From assembly GCA_015956445.1 (NCBI GenBank), contig WIUZ02000009.1, forward strand, positions 186,001 through 250,000: a stretch of 64,000 bases of DNA, in the 5' to 3' direction. Of the stretch, positions 53,698 through 64,000 are shown in pieces. This DNA is from Thelephora terrestris (Eukaryota > Basidiomycota > Agaricomycetes > Thelephorales > Thelephoraceae). The first letter of the stretch is position 1; every line of letters begins with the position of its first letter. The notes under the pieces are model-generated. The model was not told where the DNA came from. It saw nothing but the letters and a program-made list of their open reading frames with translations, and did no database searches. The translations under genes and the position numbers were made by a program.

Positions 53698-56132
53698 ATG
53701 ACTCGCACACCCTACCGCGGCCCCTCTCGAAAGCTTGTTCTCACCTTCGATATCGGTACTACATACAGTGGTGTAGCGTACGCATTCTTGGACCCCGGAG
53801 AAGTCCCTCAAATCCACTCGGTCACGAGGTGAGTGATTCTGGCTTGCTACCGCTCGATCGTTATGAAAAAATAGAGGCAGATATCTTGGCAACCCAAACG
53901 TTGGGTCAGCGAAAGTCCCTTCGGTCTTGTATTACGATCGAGATGGTAACTTCCAGGGCGTTGAGAACGGAACGGGGCCTCGGGACGACGAAAGTCTCAT
54001 CCGGATGCGATGGTTCGAGATCCGCTGGAAATATACCTCTTCACCGCTACTCACATTCCTAGGTGGAAGCTCATGCTTGGGCCAATGGGAACGCCTGCAG
54101 CACTGAGGGATCAAATGAGCACATCCCTCCCGAAGGGAAAGACGATCGTCGACGTCTTTGCCGATTTCATGCATTACCTCTTCGATTCAACAAAAGCGCT
54201 CCTCGTTTCTTCCGACCAGAACGGAGAGCACCGCTGGAACTCAGTGTCTGCCAACATCGAGCTCGTGCTGACCCATCCAAATGGATGGGGTGGCCCGCAA
54301 CAAAGCCAACTGCGCACAGCCGCTGTCCAGGCGAAGATCGTCCCCAACACCATAGAGGGACACGCCAGGGTCCATTTCGTGACAGAAGGGGAAGCGGGCT
54401 TCAACTTCTGTGCTACCCACACCCAGGCGGGTGAAGGCTTGAAGGTATGGCAATAATAATGAATCTTGTATTTGTAACGTCTTCCTTGACACGTTAGCAG
54501 TGCGGTGACAAGGTGCTGGTCGTCGATGCAGGTGGAGGAACGATCGATATAAGTTCCTATGCGGTGATCAACAACGGACCGCTGCAAGTCGAGGAGCTAT
54601 TCCAGCCAAAGTGTAAGTTCACCTACCCTCAGTCCCTTGTCCAATTATCGAGATATTCCTGCAAGGTTTACTCCAGGGCGGAGAATTCGTTACAGCGAGG
54701 GCAAGCGAGATGGTCTCAGGTGGGTTAAAATGCTACTGCCCGTTTCGCCCTCAATCCAGCCACGAGCAGAAAAATTGAAGAAATCAAGGTTCAACACCTC
54801 TGAAGACCTCGCCGCTTTCTCCCAGAAGTTCGACGAAGGGTTGAAGCGAGTATTTTTGGATGATACGGGAACGCAATACATCAAATTCGGTTCTCCGAGG
54901 GACAACGACCCCAAACACGGCATCAAGGCGGGGAAGTTGGCGCTCAAAGGGTGACCTACCAGTCACTCTCCCCTATCGATTCTGCTGACACCCTGCTTAC
55001 GCACAGGACAGAAGTGTCCGGGTTTTTTGAACCTTCCATTCGGTCCACGGTGGAGTCCATCAGGGAACACTTTGCGGAGATTCTTTCCATGAACTCGGTT
55101 GGACGATTGAGGCTCTCTCTGTTCGCGCATCTGAAGATCCACGCAAGTTGGCTTTTCTTGTTGGCGAGTTTGCCTCGAGTCCATGGCTGTCTGGCCAGCT
55201 CGATCGACGGCTTTCCGATCGTGCCAGACACGAACATGTGAGAGCGGCTGATGTCCCTATTGAAGCTTCAATTGATGATTTCCACGCAGCAACAAAGTAG
55301 CTGCAGTTGGGGCTGTCTCGTTCTACATTGACCGCTTTGTCAGGGGACGCATTTCGAAATTTACGTATGGGGTCCCGTGCTCTGTTATCTACAATCCCTT
55401 CGACCCACAGCATGCGAAGCGCGAGGGTGAAACTTACATAGACCTCGAAGGAGACAAATGTGTCCCTGGCGCTTTCAAGACTATGCTCTCCAAGGTTCAG
55501 CACCCAATCATCACACTGATGCAATGGGTACCAGGGCACAAGGGTTCTCGAATCCCGAGAAATCAGAATAAAGAGATGTGCGGTCCGTGAAGGGGTTGCT
55601 ACGAGGAAGGTACTGGCAAAAATCACGAAGTACGATGGGGGCCAAAAGGAACCGAAATGGATTGACGTCGAGCGAGGTATGACTTTTGGCCCCGCGGCAC
55701 GATCCACGCGTCGGCGCTCATAATCTAAAAGACAGGTTTGAGACCCTATGCCATGTAGTGGCTGATATATCTGCGTCGTCGTGCACGCGTAAGCTTGGGA
55801 CATCCGGGACGATGTGCTCCATTCAGGTGTACGATGTGGTGCTGATGGTGGGTCTGACGGAGCTAAAGGCGCAGATCCGCTGGTTCGATTCGACAACCGT
55901 GCGTGTTAACGAATGATTCGTTGCACATGATCGTCACTGACATCGCCACCACCTAGGGAAAGGAGAAATGGTGACCATTCGTCTTTTACACCTTGCGGTA
56001 TTCCTTGAACTGACCTAGGTTTGCTTGGATCGCAGCAGCGACGCAGTGATTGTGTACAAAGATGCATCAGAGACTGCTTGCGCTAGCCTATCGGCCACTT
56101 CCCCTCCACGCTATGGCAGTTGGTACCCATGA
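53698..56132 (+). pseudogene. H4: Hsp70-like gene, probably disabled
   Basis: ATG 53698 to the paralogue-equivalent TGA 56130-56132, with the same exon order as H3: LTFDIGTTYSGVAYAFLDPG, VHFVTEGEAGFNFCATHTQ, VLVVDAGGGTIDISSYAV, KFGSPRDNDPKHGIKAGK. In the eighth exon, at about 55217-55225, the sequence gatcGTGccagac replaces the 20-bp spacer seen in H3, a net loss of 17 bp. This removes DLGLKFFK-like residues right after the adenosine-type motif and shifts the frame, which then meets a stop in the next exon. Unless alternative splicing rescues it, the protein would be cut near residue 390. The rest is well conserved, so the loss is recent. Confidence 0.75.
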
Positions 56133-56639
56133 ACTTCCTTGTTGCACAATTGCATCCGGTTTGGCAATCTGTTCGAAGTGTGCGCCGTCCAAAATGAAAT
56201 CCTTGCGAGCTAGATTTGCTCACCGTCTTACTTCGTTTCTCCCTCGCACCAGCTTTTCGTTCACACCCTGCTGAAGTTATCGTGATCTACAGCTCTGGGT
56301 CTCCGCTGGATCGTGCCAACTTACAGCTATTTGTGGTTCGATAGACCTCTTTCAATCGCACTAGGCCCTAAATTTATGTTTTGGTGGTATTGGGGCTCGG
56401 CATCCCGGCGGGATGCACGGTACCGTAAAGATGTCTATCGAAACGCAAACACTTGGCTGCAGAACTGTTCTCTCAACATCCTTCAAAGGATTTGGGCTCG
56501 GTAGTGTCGGTAGTGCTTCCGGAAGCTACCGAATTACCGGATCTCGCCGGGCACAGCGCTGGTTGCACTTCTTTGCACTTCTGGCGCCGAAATGAACCAC
56601 GTTCACGTCAGGAGGCCATGCCACCTTTACGACAAAACG
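56133..56639. other. Intergenic region between H4 and H5
   Basis: 507 bp with no gene and no recognisable C remnant; it ends with the segment gcgccgaaatgaaccacgtt shared with the region before H4. Confidence 0.5.
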
Positions 56640-56728
56640 CCCAGCGGCCTCTCTAATAGGAAAGTGTGGCGGGGAATATAAAGCGCCTTCGCCCAGCAAA
56701 CGGTTTTGTACATTGTCGCCGTGTCGCC
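56640..56728 (+). promoter_or_regulatory. H5 promoter
   Basis: CTCTAATAGGAAAGTGTGGC at 56651-56670, then GGGGAATATAAAG (56671-56683), about 45 bp before ATG 56729. No CACGTG is seen. Confidence 0.65.
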
Positions 56729-59212
56729 ATGACCCGCACACCTTATAACGGCACTGCTCGAAAGCTCGTGCTCGCCTTCGATATTGGCACCACGTATAGT
56801 GGAGTCGCGTATGCGTTCCTGGACCCTGACCAAGTCCCCCAAGTCCACTCGGTCACCAAGTGAGCGCTTCTCATATTCCGCTCCCCAATAACTGTGAGGA
56901 ACTGGTGGCAGATATCTCGACAACCCAAACGCTGGGTCAGCGAAAGTTCCTTCGATCTTGTACTATGATCAAAACGGTAACTTCCGGGGTGTTGAGAACG
57001 GGACAGGACTCCGGGATGATAAAACTCTCCTTCGGATGCGGTGGTTTGTCGTCCCAAAGTGTTTCTCTTCCGAGACGTCGCTAAAAGTCACAGGTGGAAG
57101 CTTATGCTCGGGCCCACGGGGCCACCCGCGGCCCTGAAGAATCAAATGAGCATGAACCTTCCGAAGGGAAAGACCATCGTCGACGTCTTCTCAGATTTCA
57201 TGCGCTATCTGTTTGATTCAACGAAAACACTGTTTATTTCCTCCGACCAGAATGGAGAGAAACGTTGGGACTCGGTGGCTCACAATATCGAGCTAGTGCT
57301 GACCCATCCAAATGGGTGGGGTGGCCCGCAACAGAGTCAACTCCGGAGTGCCGCCGTCAAAGCGAACATCGTCCCAGATACGCAAGCAGGTCTTTCCAGA
57401 GTCCACTTCGTCACAGAAGGGGAGGCAAGCTTCCACTTTTGTGCCATGGATACTCAAGAAGGCAAAGCTCTGAAGGTTCGGCATTGCTGGTGTTGTTTTC
57501 TGTTTGTGTCGCCTTGTCTGACGCGCTAGTAGTACGGAGACAAGGTGCTTGTCGTTGATGCAGGCGGAGGAACGATCGATATAAGCTCTTATACGGTGAC
57601 TAACAATGATCCCTTACGAGTCGAGGAACTATTTCAGTCAAAATGTCAGTTGATTCTCCCTCTGCTATCCGTCCAATCGTTGAGACACCCCGCAAGGCCT
57701 ACTACAAGGCGGGGAGCTGGTTACTGCAAGAGCAAAGGACATGGTCTCAGGTAAATTTCAAACATTACTTATCTCTTGCACGCTCCACTCAACGACAGCT
57801 AGGGAAATTGAAAAAATCAAAGTTTAATACCGCTGAGGACATGGAAAACTTTGCTCAGAAGTTCGATGAAGGCTTGAAAAGAGTATTTTCTAATGACGCA
57901 GGAGCACAGTATGTTAAGTTTGGTTCTCCGAGGGACAACGACCCCAAACACGGCATCAGCGGAGGGAGGTTAAAACTCACAGGGTAATCGACCCCACTCC
58001 CTGCATATTATCGCTTACATCTCTGCCCCAACGTACAGGAAGGAGGTGTCAGGGTTCTTCGAACCTTCTATCCAGTCCACGGTCGACTCCATCAGGGAGT
58101 ACTTCACCGAAATCCTCTCCATGAACTCGGTTCGTAGATTGAGGATCTTTATTTTCGCGTATCTGAGGATCCATGCACAGCACGCCTTTCTTGTTGGCGG
58201 GTTTGCTTCAAGTCCGTGGCTGTCCGGTCAATTCGACCAGCGGCTTTCCGATCTTGGGTTGAAGTTTTTCAAGCCAGACACGAACACGTGAGAGCCTTGG
58301 TCACTCACCTCGTTGAAGCCCCGCCTGATAGTTTCCGCGCAGCAACAAAGCAGTTGCAATCGGGGCCGTCTCATACCACATTGACCACATTGTCAAGGGA
58401 CGTATATCAAAATTCACGTACGGGTTCTCACACGATGTCCTATACAACCGATTCGATCAGGAACACGTCAAGCGCGAGCATAAGACGTACATAGATGACC
58501 TGGGGGACAAGTGTGTCCCCGATGCCTTTGGGGCCATGCTTCCCAAGGTTTGTTACTGAACGCCCTCCGTCCGACTTACGTGGCTTACATATATGCGCCC
58601 CAAAAATACAGGGCACCAAGGTTCTTGAAAGCCGAGAAATTCGAAGAACGGTGCATGCGGTTCGTGCAGGGGCTCCAGTAAGGGAAACATTGGCGGAGAT
58701 CATCAAGTACGATGGGAACAAAAAGGACCCACGGTGGACGGACGTTCAGCCAAGTACGGCCTTCGATTCAACCGTGTCCTCTGTGCACACAACTCACGAC
58801 CCAATAGGCAAGTTTGAGACCTTGTGCCACGTAGTTGCCAATCTTTCAGGAGCACCGTGCACGCTCGAGCGCGGGAAGACTGGGAATATGTGCTACACTC
58901 GGGAGTACGATGTGGTGCTGTTGGTGGGCCTTACGGAACTGAAGGCGCAAATCTGCTGGATCGATTCCACAACCGTGCGTCTTCGTGGGTGGTTCTGGCG
59001 AAACCTCCACCGCTAACTTCCTCATCATAAACGTAGGGGCTGGAAAAAAGGTGCCTGTTCGCGTCAAACGCGTTGTGATATTGACTTGACTGACTTACGT
59101 TTACTCGGATCGCAGCAGCGACGCAGTTATCGTGTACGGAGACGCGTCGGAGAAGAGTTGCGCTGGCACAACCGTCGCGCCCCCTTCCCGTTTTGACCCT
59201 TGGAATTCGTAA
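56729..59212 (+). CDS. H5: Hsp70-like ATPase
   Basis: ATG 56729 to TAA 59210-59212. The exon order is as in H3, with GTCAGT as one donor (57643). Phosphate-1 LAFDIGTTYSGVAYAFLDPD (Asp for the usual Gly-Glu), VHFVTEGEASFHFCAMDTQ, phosphate-2 VLVVDAGGGTIDISSYTVTN, KFGSPRDNDPKHGISGGRL, AFLVGGFASSPWLSGQFDQR, VVLLVGLTELKAQICWIDST. It ends SCAGTTVAPPSRFDPWNS. No disabling change was noticed. No C gene is next to it, so if the pair acts together its partner must come from another copy. Confidence 0.82.
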
Positions 59213-59724
59213 ACCACGGTGTATTACAGTATCATTCAATTGACCCACATTTCCGAGAGGCGCGAATGGTTTCCTTGGTCGTCGCTCAGTGACAACGGTG
59301 CCCACAAGTTACTAGTCAAAGGTCGTTACACCGTCAGCAGGGTGCGGACCTCAAGATTTGCCAGCGAAGCACGCACAGAATTCGACTGGACGTGATGTTC
59401 GGAAGATGCCGTTAGGCCAACGGACCCTGATGGTCTTCCAAATGTTCGCGCTGGCATTTAACCCTTTCCTCACGATGAAATCGTTGGGATTGACTGTAGC
59501 CAGCGAGAAACAAGCCATCATTCTCCTCGTCAAGATGCCTCTCCACAAGTCCCCAACGAGCCCCTTGTCAAATTACTTTTACCTTCAACGGAACGTCCAT
59601 ACGCCAGCATTCGCACTGCCCTTCAAACACCTTACATTGTAGGTCAATCAATTCTTCCCTTGTGGCCAATATCTACGTTCGCGCGAGCCGAAGCACTGGT
59701 TTACCATTTAGTTCTTAGAGGCTC
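59213..59724. other. Intergenic region between H5 and the C remnant
   Basis: 512 bp; open frames are short and without family match. Nothing is recognised. Confidence 0.5.
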
Positions 59725-59870
59725 TAGTCCCGCTTCTCCAGAATCCACTTTTGGATTCCGGGGGCCTCACGTTTCAACTCCGTCTGTGCTACCCTGAACG
59801 CCTCTCCTCCGAACCCCCCAGCCTGAGTATATCAGCCGCCCGAGTGTTAATTCTGTCCCTCTGATCTCCC
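59725..59870 (-). pseudogene. Possible remnant of a C gene before H6
   Basis: Weak but ordered similarity to the coiled-coil part of C3/C4 on the minus strand: gtcccgcttctcca, then cctcacgtttcaactc (gtgttccaacctc in C3), cgcctctcctccgaaccccc and gcctgagtatatcag. There are deletions in between and no open frame. It lies where a C gene would sit relative to H6. Confidence 0.5.
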
Positions 59871-60124
59871 CGCCTTGTCGTTTGTCACCCTCTGCAGACG
59901 TGGAAGACGGAGGAAGGAAAAACTCTGAGATTTGATGGAACTAGATGAAAGAATCGAGACTGGGTTGCTGACCTTTGGACGGGCGAGTGCACAATACTCC
60001 TGCTAAGTGGAGCGCTGAAGCGGGGTGATGGAATCCGGGGGATCGCCGTGTATGAAATCATTTCAAGGTACTGAAGCCGTAATGGATCACGTCCGCTCGC
60101 GCCATACATTTATGGACGCCTATT

Positions 60125-60235
60125 CCGCCAACAACACGTGTAGGGGTCCCTCCCCGATAAGAAAGTGTGGCGGGTCCTGGGAAGATATACAACCTTCGCG
60201 CAACAGACGGATTTCTACACCGTCGTCGTTTCCTC
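60125..60235 (+). promoter_or_regulatory. H6 promoter
   Basis: CACGTG at 60135, CCCGATAAGAAAGTGTGGCG at 60153-60172, and AGATATAC at 60183-60190, about 45 bp before ATG 60236. Same order as at H2 and H3. Confidence 0.65.
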
Positions 60236-62700
60236 ATGACACGCACACCATATAACGGCACTTCTCGGAAGCTCGTCCTCGCTTTCGATATCGGTACTAC
60301 GTACAGTGGGGCCGCGTACGCATTCCTGGATCCTGGAGAAGTCCCACAAATCCACTCTGTCACTAAGTGAGCGCTTCTCTTGTTCTGTTGTCCCTAGCAA
60401 CGTTAACCATGAGGATCTGGACACAGATACCTCGGCAACCCAAAAGCTGGGTCGGCGAAAGTTCCTTCCATCTTGTACTACGACCGCAACGGTAACTTCC
60501 GAGGCGTTGAGGATGGGACAGGACTCCAGGATGATGAAAGTCTTCTCCAGATGCGATGGTTCGTAATCCAAAAGTACTGCTCTTCCTCGTTTCTCAAAGC
60601 CACAGGTGGAAGCTTCTGCTGGGACCCACGGAGCCGCCTGCAGTGCTGAAGGATGAGATGAGCACCGATCTCCCGGTGGGGAGAACAATAGTCGACATTT
60701 TCTCAGATTTCATGCGCTACTTGTTTGATTCGACGAAAGCGTTGTTCGTTTTCTCTGACCAGAATGGAGAGCACCGCTGGAATTCAATGTCACAAAACAT
60801 CGAACTCGTGCTGACCCATCCAAACGGATGGGGTGGTCCGCAACAAAGTCAACTCCGGGCAGCCGCCGTCAAAGCGAAGATCGTCCCCGATACCTCGGAG
60901 GGTCATGCCAGAGTCCACTTTGTGACAGAAGGGGAAGCGAGCTTCAATTTTTGTGCTACCCACACTCAGTCGGGTGAAAACCTGAAGGTTCGTGTCATCG
61001 GTACTATTTACACGTGACGTGTTTTTTGACGAATCGGTAGCACGGCGACAAGGTGCTCGTTGTCGACGCAGGTGGAGGAACGATTGATATAAGTTCCTAT
61101 GTAGTAACAAATGATGCACCCCTGCAGGTTGAGGAGCTTTTCCAGCCAAAATGTGAGCCGACTCGACTTGGACCGCTTGTACAACTATTGAGCCCATCCT
61201 CCCAGGCTTACTGCACGGTGGGGAGTTCGTTACAGCGAGGGCAAGGGATATGGTGTCAGGTGAGCTCTGATGTCCTCCCCCATTACAGTTGGTGTTCAAC
61301 CACAAGAAGGAATATTGAGGCAATCGAAGTTCAATACCATTGAGGATATCTCGGCTTTTGCCCAAAAGTTCGACGATGGCTTGAAGAGAGTATTCACTAA
61401 CGAAACTGGGGTCCAGTACATCAAATTTGGTTCTCCAAGAGACGACGACCCCCGGTATGGAATCAAGGCGGGAAAGTTGGCACTGACAGGGTAATCCACT
61501 AAACACTCCCAAACACACATTTTGGCTTACATCTCGCTCATTTGTAGGCAACAGGTGTCGAAATTTTTCGAACCATCGGTTCGGGCCACCGTGGATTCCA
61601 TCAAAGAGGACTTTGCGGAAATTCTTCCCATGAATTCGGTTCGTACGTTAGGAGTCTCTCGGTCTGCCTATCTGAAGATCTACAATCTAGTCTGCTTTTC
61701 TCGTCGGGGGGTTCGCTTCAAGCCCATGGCTGACTGATCAACTCAATCGACAGCTTTCCGATCTTGGATTGAAGTTTTTCAAGCCAGACACGAACACGTG
61801 AGAATGGTTGTTTTTCCGGTCGAAACCCCACCTAACGATTCCCACGCAGTGACAAAGCAGTTGCAGTCGGAGCTGTCTCGTTCTACTTTGACAGTTTTGT
61901 CACAGGGCGCATTTCAAGATTCACGTATGGTACCCCCTGCTCTGCTTTTTACTTGCCCGACGACCCAGAGCACGTCAAACGCACACATAAGATGTTCATG
62001 GACGAACTAGGAGACAAGTGGATCCCTGACGCTTTCACGACCATGCTTTCCAAGGTTTGGAAATAGGTCATCCTTCTTCAACTCTCCCTGCTTACAGACA
62101 GCTATCGTGGAAATTTAGGGCACAAAGGTTCGCGAAAGCCGGGAAATTCGAACGAAGATGCACTTGCTCCATGAGTGCTCTCCAGCGGGGACTGCATTTG
62201 CGGAAGTCATCAAGTACGATGGCGATCAAAAGGAACCACGGTGGATGGACGTTGAACAGAGTACGACGTTAGATTTGATGGCGCGATCCCCCGCTCACAT
62301 CCTCAAAGATAGGTTTGAGACCCTGTGCCATGTGCACGCTGATGTTTCCGCGGCACAGTACACGACCAAAGTCGGGAGTTCTAGGGCAGTGTGCTACTAC
62401 AGAGAGTACGAGGTGGTGCTGTTGGTAGGACTTACGGAACTGAAGGCACAGATCCGTTGGACCGATACAGAGGTGCGTATTCGTGAGTAGTCCTCGTTAA
62501 ACTACCACCACTGACCTGCTTGCCGCGAATATAGGGAGTAGAGAAGAGGTAATTCATCACGTTTCCTACACGCACATTATACCTTGAACTGATCGGTTTG
62601 GTCGGACCACAGCAGCGACGCAGTTATCGTATACAACGACGCGTCGGAGAGTAGTTACGCTGGCCCAACGGTCGCTCCTCCTCTCCGTTATGGCGACTAG
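60236..62700 (+). CDS. H6: Hsp70-like ATPase
   Basis: ATG 60236 to TAG 62698-62700, exon plan as in H3. LAFDIGTTYSGAAYAFLDPG; ILYYDRNGNFRGVEDGTGL; VHFVTEGEASFNFCATHTQS; VLVVDAGGGTIDISSYVVTN; KFGSPRDDDPRYGIKAGKL; AFLVGGFASSPWLTDQLNRQ; VVLLVGLTELKAQIRW. One codon is missing before the donor at about 62474 compared with H3, in frame. It ends YAGPTVAPPLRYGD. No disabling change was seen. It converges with C4. Confidence 0.82.
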
Positions 62701-62903
62701 GATTCCTGGGCTCTCCTATTTCACGGTAACAATTGATTTTAAAAGACGTCTGAAGGGGTGCGAATGACTTCATGAGGATATCGGACGGTCCGATGCTCTT
62801 ATTTTGCCAAAACAAGAGTACACAAGAAACACACGAGTTTCGCTCATTTCATCGCAATGCCTTCCGCTATACTCTCCGTTCCTTCAACCTCGTCGATCGA
62901 CCT

Positions 62904-64000
62904 TCATGAGTCTGTGAAATCCGCCTCCAACACTACCGTTGCTTTCAACAGAACTTCCATGCGCATACCTTCACCCCTCCACCCCCACACTCTTTTTACA
63001 ACACCCACCGCTGTTGTCCCCGCCACTTCATCCCGCCTCTGAGGAGAGGAAGGCCCGTCGGATTCGAACTCTTTGGACATTGTCGTATTGTCAAAGGCGG
63101 TCCCTGGCTCTTCGCAACGAAGGTACATATCAGTGGATGTGACGTCAACTATAAACACAGACTCCAAGCGCGATGCGACTTGGCAGATGGTTTCTATCCG
63201 ATTGGATGCCTTCGCCTTGACAAAATCCACTGAATGCTGAATGGATTGGAACGACCCTGTAATCATCAGAGTATTCGCAACGTAGTTCGTGATCGAAGTG
63301 GAATCATAAGGTGACGAAGGTTTAGAGAGGTGGTTGTGAGTTAGGGATCTCCACCTGGCTGAGATTGCTTGCGCCTCTGCTACACATGAGTTGCGTCGCA
63401 ATGGTCCCGGGTGTGATGTGTACTTACCGGAGGTGGATAGGTGTTCATAAACAGACCTCAGTATTCCCAACTCCCCACCATCATCATGTCCGCGTCGCCA
63501 GCCTGATGTAATTTGTGCCGCAAGGTAACAGAGGCAAGACTGAACCAAGTAATTTACGGCTGCGGGGTCCAAGTTGAAGGCCCGATGCGTGAGGGTACGC
63601 CCGTAGAATTGCGAAAACGCATTGAGGGTCTCTTCGGTCATCACGACTCTAGTGGATTGCATCGAGACCAGCTTCTCCCATTCTTCAGTCAAGTTGGCCG
63701 CAGCTTGAAATATGTTCTCGTTCAGGTCACGGACGATACCCAACACCTCTGCCCCGGATAGGCGATCTGTAGTCGACAGAAAAGATTGTGCGCCGGAGAG
63801 TTCTTTCGTTCGAGCGGACAATAATTCCTTGGCTCGTGCGAGCTCGTCTTCCGCCGCTTGAATACGCTTGTCCCGCTTCTCCAAAGTTGCCTGACGAACT
63901 CTAGAGGTCTTTTGTATCTCGCGCTCCAATCTCGCAATCTGCTCCTTGGTCACTTTGTGCTTTCTCGCATACTTCTCCTTCGAAGTTCTCAGCCTGCGGA
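62904..64000 (-). CDS. C4: coiled-coil protein, 5' end outside window
   Basis: Exon 2 is 63376-62904; exon 1 runs from 63428 past the window edge. The 51-bp intron (63377-63427) has splice sites at the same place as in C1-C3 and happens to be open in frame, so a single long frame is also possible. Content: coiled coil (KEQIARLEREIQKTS), AQSFLSTTDRLSGAEVLGIV, NENIFQAAANLTEEWEKL, LVQSCLCYLAAQITSGWRRG, HLSTSG; exon 2: AISARWRSLTHNHLSKPS, SVFIVDVTSTDMYL, GTTAVGVVK, VLLKATVVLEADFTDS. The codons at 63954-64000 stay open, so the true start lies outside. An H7 partner is expected beyond the edge. Confidence 0.82.
   Translation of the reverse strand, partial: RRLRTSKEKYARKHKVTKEQIARLEREIQKTSRVRQATLEKRDKRIQAAEDELARAKELLSARTKELSGAQSFLSTTDRLSGAEVLGIVRDLNENIFQAAANLTEEWEKLVSMQSTRVVMTEETLNAFSQFYGRTLTHRAFNLDPAAVNYLVQSCLCYLAAQITSGWRRGHDDGGELGILRSVYEHLSTSGKYTSHPGPLRRNSCVAEAQAISARWRSLTHNHLSKPSSPYDSTSITNYVANTLMITGSFQSIQHSVDFVKAKASNRIETICQVASRLESVFIVDVTSTDMYLRCEEPGTAFDNTTMSKEFESDGPSSPQRRDEVAGTTAVGVVKRVWGWRGEGMRMEVLLKATVVLEADFTDS

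Noticed and set aside
37314-64000. H genes as ordinary heat-shock Hsp70 chaperones
   Set aside because: They keep the ATPase motifs but are about 600 aa with a different C-terminal part, have no canonical substrate-binding domain or EEVD end, and no heat-shock element arrays are visible upstream.

Overview
The window looks like nuclear DNA of a mushroom-forming basidiomycete (Agaricomycetes). The pointers are very short (about 45-60 bp) GT-AG introns, F-box/LRR-like tandem genes, a Plavaka-type DNA transposon with its companion gene, a Tad-like LINE, and an expanded family of short Hsp70-like ATPase genes. No tRNA, rRNA or CRISPR array was recognised.

Layout. (1) 1-3992: two tandem F-box genes (the first cut by the window edge) and a small fragment of a third. 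(2) 3993-37200: one 33.2-kb nest of mobile elements. A LINE (13-bp target duplication, A15 tail) holds an 839-bp CACTG-ended foldback element (3-bp duplication) and, in its RNase H-to-zinc-finger linker, a 2.3-kb two-gene element here called U1 (5-bp duplication TCCAG). U1 holds a second, inverted copy, U2 (5-bp duplication ATCGC). U2 holds a giant LTR element, R (11490-34243). R holds a complete-looking Plavaka transposon (25733-31848). With the foldback and U1 blocks taken out, LINE ORF2 is in frame from 4559 to 36974 (4200 nt = 1400 codons), which strongly supports those boundaries. (3) 37214-64000: a host array of six Hsp70-like genes (H1-H6, plus strand) with four genes (C1-C4, minus strand) and two gene remnants of a coiled-coil family. 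C and H stand head to head across 237-276 bp. A membrane phosphodiesterase (ENPP family) gene sits between the first and second pairs.

How it fits together. The H genes share a 13-exon plan; I checked the exon sum for H3 (1806 nt, 601 aa). H2-H6 carry a conserved upstream motif (GATARGAAAGTGTGGCGGG-like, then a TATA box) about 75-100 bp before the start codon; H1 does not. The C genes share a two-exon plan (403-423 aa where complete). Repeated co-duplication of the C/H pair suggests that the two proteins work together; this is inference. H4 looks disabled by a 17-bp deletion, and the C partners of H4 and H6 are remnants, so the array is turning over.

The least familiar objects are the U element (TGTCA...TGACA ends, 5-bp duplications, two divergent genes around an iterated motif), the R element (gag- and protease-like parts, a 2059-codon frame and duplicated small ORFs, with no recognisable reverse transcriptase or integrase), and the C/H gene pair. 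All family names come from reading the sequence and from memory; no search was run.
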